DNA of 64,000 nucleotides from Macrobrachium rosenbergii (Eukaryota > Arthropoda > Malacostraca > Decapoda > Palaemonidae). Numbering within the stretch: position 1 is the stretch's first letter; every line of letters starts with the position of its first letter. The DNA lies in NCBI RefSeq assembly GCF_040412425.1, contig NC_089767.1:3879948-3943947 (forward strand). The letters are read 5' to 3'. This document shows, one piece after another, positions 60,838 through 64,000 of the stretch. The notes below the pieces were generated by a model. The model was not told the origin of the DNA. It saw nothing but the letters and a program-made list of their open reading frames with translations, and searched no databases. The translations under genes were made by a program, and so were the position numbers.

Positions 60838-63640
60838 TTGTGTTTTTTGTTTGTTTTTGTTATCAGTGTGTGTTTATTGTGCATGTGTTTTGGTTTTTAT
60901 CATGCACCCCAAAACCCAGCTAAAAGTTCCCATAAGCTTCAGAGAAAATGTCCTGGTGTGGGCTCCTATCCTTGCTCATGTTATATTGAGACTGACCCCC
61001 AATCAACTTGTGATAGGTGCAGATCGAATGATTGTAATGTGTCTAACCCTTGCCCAGAGTATCGTTCTTGGCCCCCTGCACAGTGGAAGAGATTTGCCTA
61101 GAGGAAGCAGCACAGGAGGAAGTCGGATGCGCCATCTTTGGAAGGATTTTCTCCCACTTCAATGGATGTTCCTCAGGTTCCTTGTTGTTCTGCTTTACCC
61201 CTTGCTTCTCCTTCCCTGTCAGGGGGTGTCTCCTTCCTTTTCTTCCATTGATTCGTCTTTGGAAGTTTTAGGAGAAGGTTCTCTGAATTTGCCTCATGCT
61301 GCCCCGTCTCTCTCGCGGGGGGAATGTTTCTCCACCTGGGAGGATGGGGCCAGCACCATCTTTTTCCTCTGTTTCAGATTCAGATGTGCAGACGTCAGGT
61401 GTTTGGGCTTTGTTAGGCCTATGCTGTCCCATTTCATGTCTTCATGCATTCATGTGTCGGCTGCCATGACAGTTCCCGACCCTCCCAGCCTTTACTCTAC
61501 TTGGTCTCTCATTACGCCTACTAGCGAGATGCCATTGGGTCTCTCTGCACACCATCCTGGGTCACTTCCTGTTCAGCCAGTGGTTGCTCTTGTGACATCA
61601 CAGCCTAGTTCTACTATGACATCATCCTGCGGCTGCGCCGTCTGCTTCTTCTCTCATTCAGACTGTACTCAACTCTGTTGACTCTGCTCTTTGAGTGAAA
61701 TACAGCTGTTTTCTTAAGAAAAGACAGTGTAGATCTCCTTATCTTGATCGTCTTTGCCATCTACTTCTTCTTCATCATCTGCCCCTCCTGTCCATTCCTG
61801 CATCAGGCGTTGGAGGATTAAGAACTTTGTTGCAGCTCCTCTCCCCAAGAAACAGAAGACTATCTCTTCTTCTTGACCTTTGGACCACGGCCGTGTTTCT
61901 CTTTCACATGCATGTTTTCTTTCTTCCAATGCATCCTGTTTAAGTTAGGAGAAAGGACAACAAGGCTCCAATCAAGAAAACCTGAGTGGTAGAACCTCCT
62001 AGATGTGCTGTCAGGTCTACATCTCCTAGATGTCTTTGTTCCAGATCACTATTGCCCAGAAGAAATCGTGATTCCTCTCCTGATTCCCTTGAACGTGGAC
62101 GTGGGGATAGGCACAGTCGTCGTGATTCCTCTCCTGTTTCCCTCGGATGCGGATGTGTGAATAGACACGGCCGTGTACATGGTGACGGACGTATTGCTAG
62201 TCACCGCCGTAGAGTTGGATACGAGTGTGTTTCTTCATTTGACTTGCTGCTTCGCTGTTCTTGACAGTGTTCGTCATCGAGGTCTTCAAGAAAGGACACT
62301 GCCGTCGTTCGCCTTCCTGCATTCACAGCCACTGTTCGCCTTCCCACATCCACGGCTGTCGTTTGTCTTCCCACAGCCACAGCCATCGTTTGCCTTCCCA
62401 TGTCCATGGCTGCCATTCGTCTTCCCTGCATCTGCGTGACATGGGCTACAGGATGATGCACATCCGCCATACAAGAAAGAGTCTCCTGCGTCTTGAACCT
62501 GTGATTGAGACCTCTCTCTTCCCTCTACTTAGAAACTTCAAGCTCCCACGAAGGTATTAGGATCTGACAGATCTTAGGCTCCGGTATTAAGCCCTGTGAA
62601 TCCTGTGGGGAGGTGGATGGGGATCCTCGTGTCTAGGAGGTGGAGGATATGGAGAATAGGAGCTTCTTTCTTCTTATGAATAGGTTATTGATCTCGTTTG
62701 TAAGCTCATTAATCTTTCTAAAAAGACTGAGACTCCTTCTACAATCATTCGACAGGAATAGAAGCCTTCCTGGGACTGAAGAAGGACTCTAAGTCATCAT
62801 TTGAGTTGCCTTGTTCCAGTCACACTGACTCAGTCCTTAATCATGTAAACTCCTTGATTTTGGGACAAGATAACTCCCTTCATTCCAGCAGGTCATTTAG
62901 GTTTCTCTCTCCTCCTCTTCCTCGTCACAAGAATTATTATGCAACTCCTTTCATGCCTCTTCTGAATAGACAGGTCAGCTCTGATGTTGTCCGTCTGAAG
63001 CCAGGTTAGACTCTGGATCAGGTCAGAGCAGAAGGTTCTTTCCTTTCCTTTCAAGAAGCTGCTTCTTTGGAGTTGACTGCCTCTTCTGCCTTCCAAACTG
63101 TTTCTTGGCTGGATTTGTGGTCTTCAGCTGTTGCCAAGATTTCTTCTTCCCTTTCGTCAGGGAGTAAAGTCAATAGTTCATCTTACATCAGATTGTTGCA
63201 ACCTGTTGTTAAGGCTATTTCCTACCTTACCCATCTGACTGCTAATTTGTGGACTAATATCCTGCTGATGACGAGAGACGCAGCCCTCTCCAAAGTGGCT
63301 CGGTCTGTTGATGTGGATTCCTTGTTATCCTTGAGGAATGGCGATATTCTGGACTCCCAGCTGCTTTTCCCCAGGATCAGTTGGATGCTGCTGTCGACGG
63401 GTGTCGAGCCGACAATAATGATCGTCTCGTCAAGCAAGCAGTGAGTAAAGCAGCAGCTCCTTCTCATCTGAATGCTCCAAGGCAGAATCCACAGCCTCCT
63501 CCTAAGAAGCCTATAAGACCTCCTACAATCAGGACTTCCCAACCTGCATCATCACCAAAGAAACCTTCCCAACAACTTCCCTTTCAGTCTTGCTTTACCA
63601 GACCAGGAAGAGGAAATAGGGGCAGAGGTAGGGGAGGTAG
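60838..63640 (+). pseudogene. DIRS-like retrotransposon, Gag region (decayed)
   Basis: The frame at 60838-61101 carries APQNPAKSSHKLQRKCPG, a cysteine motif (CSC...STCDRCRSNDCN...C) and WPPAQWKRFA, then a TAG stop followed by RKQHRRKSDAP. This is the N-terminal zinc-binding part of DIRS-like Gag, with one stop inside an Arg-rich stretch. A Ser/Pro-rich middle (61150-61950) is broken across frames. An Arg/Ser/Asp-rich part (CRSTSPR-like, DRHSRRDSSP, 61986-62264) follows. Then comes DVDSLLSLRNGDILDS (about 63309-63356), and after a frame change LDAAVDGCRADNNDRLVKQA (about 63380-63440), and a Pro/Lys-rich then RPGRGNRGRGRGGRQQ nucleic-acid-binding tail to about 63640. It lies in the next TRAPPC4 intron. 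Confidence 0.7.
62305..62430 (+). repeat. 24-bp tandem repeat inside Gag
   Basis: About five units of TTCGCCTTCCCACATCCACG type (variants with TTTGTC, TTTGCC), matching the run of RLPTSTAVV-like and HSHSHRLPS-like peptide repeats in two frames. Confidence 0.8.
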
Positions 63641-63649
63641 ACAGCAGAG

Positions 63650-64000
63650 TGGGCGCCCCTCCCCGCTCTGTGCCACCAGTGGGGAGGATGCCTGGTGACC
63701 CATTGGGCTATGTGGCAGAATTACGGAGCAGAGCAGTGGGTGTAGATGTCCTTCTGGTAGGGTATCTACTACCTTTCAACTTTGCTCCCCCTCTCTCCGA
63801 TCGTCCTCTCTCTCACCTCGCTTATGCCCAAGGCTCTCCAAAACACCTAGCTCTCCAAGAAGAAGTGATGGAGAAGGGAGCTGTTGAGCAAGTAAAGCAT
63901 CCTTCCCCAGGGTTCTACAGTTGAGTCTTCCTAGTCCCCAAGGCAACTGGCAATTGGAGACTGGTGATAGACCTGTCAACATTAAACCTCTTATCAGAAA
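63650..64000 (+). pseudogene. DIRS-like retrotransposon, start of Pol (RT), cut by window end
   Basis: The frame starting near 63650 reads VDVLLVGYLLPFNFAPPLSD, LALQEEVMEKGAVEQV and HPSPGFYS, then a TGA stop at about 63922, then VFLVPKATGNWRLVIDLSTL. These are the N-terminal RT motifs of DIRS-like elements (KGAVEPV, SPGFYSRxFLVPK, WRPVIDLS). The stop sits where Arg is expected, so a CGA to TGA transition explains it. The rest of RT, RNase H and recombinase would lie beyond the window. Confidence 0.75.

Noticed and set aside
58064..64000. Third TRAPPC4 exon
   Set aside because: I searched the frames by eye for the SMFHSL and DTFKLHC-like region and found none. Everything recognisable is MITE or DIRS-like.

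Overview
The window is eukaryotic and reads like a repeat-saturated crustacean genome, most likely a decapod such as a caridean shrimp or crayfish. That assignment is inference from recalled repeat styles: long AG/TC and AT microsatellites, DIRS-like and Penelope-like retroelements, and dense short interspersed elements. There are no operons, ribosome binding sites or CRISPR arrays, and I found no true tRNA or rRNA gene.

Only one host protein gene is convincingly present. It is the 5' half of TRAPPC4 (synbindin, a TRAPP vesicle-tethering subunit) on the + strand. Its first coding exon is 51075-51254 and its second is 57906-58063, joined in phase by canonical GT-AG junctions. The remaining coding exons must lie beyond base 64000. 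A CpG-rich block ending in a GTAAGC donor near 42411 is the best candidate for its promoter and non-coding first exon. The introns are filled with mobile elements.

Layout. 1-6500: SINE-like elements, a hairpin-rich repeat family, a tRNA-derived SINE and a 3.1-kb non-autonomous hAT-like element with a perfect 8-bp target duplication and an internal 148-bp minisatellite. 6500-15100: short palindromic elements, a Penelope fragment, an inverted pair of hairpin elements and two hAT-type MITE copies (one near 1 kb). 15900-18700: a satellite of 167-bp higher-order units. 18900-24900: hairpin elements and mostly unassigned sequence. 24925-31062: a 6.1-kb array of 108-bp units. 33300-35440: AT microsatellites and a truncated Penelope-like element. 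35800-37411: a broken gene of an XPG/FEN1-like nuclease family that I cannot name. 38000-45600: SINE-like elements, AT arrays, MITEs and the candidate promoter. 45780-50530: decayed DIRS-like retrotransposon sequence. 51950-53545: a decayed jockey-like LINE on the minus strand. 53577-59136: Tigger-like MITEs and a hairpin element. 60838-64000: the 5' part of another DIRS-like element.

The most interesting items are: the XPG-like family, whose metal-binding motifs all survive across a frameshift; the two long satellites (one carries splice-donor-like motifs on both strands, the other is open in several frames on both strands); the four-hairpin interspersed family, one copy of which has spawned a minisatellite from its own tail; and a possible hammerhead-like core at the 3' side of the Penelope element.
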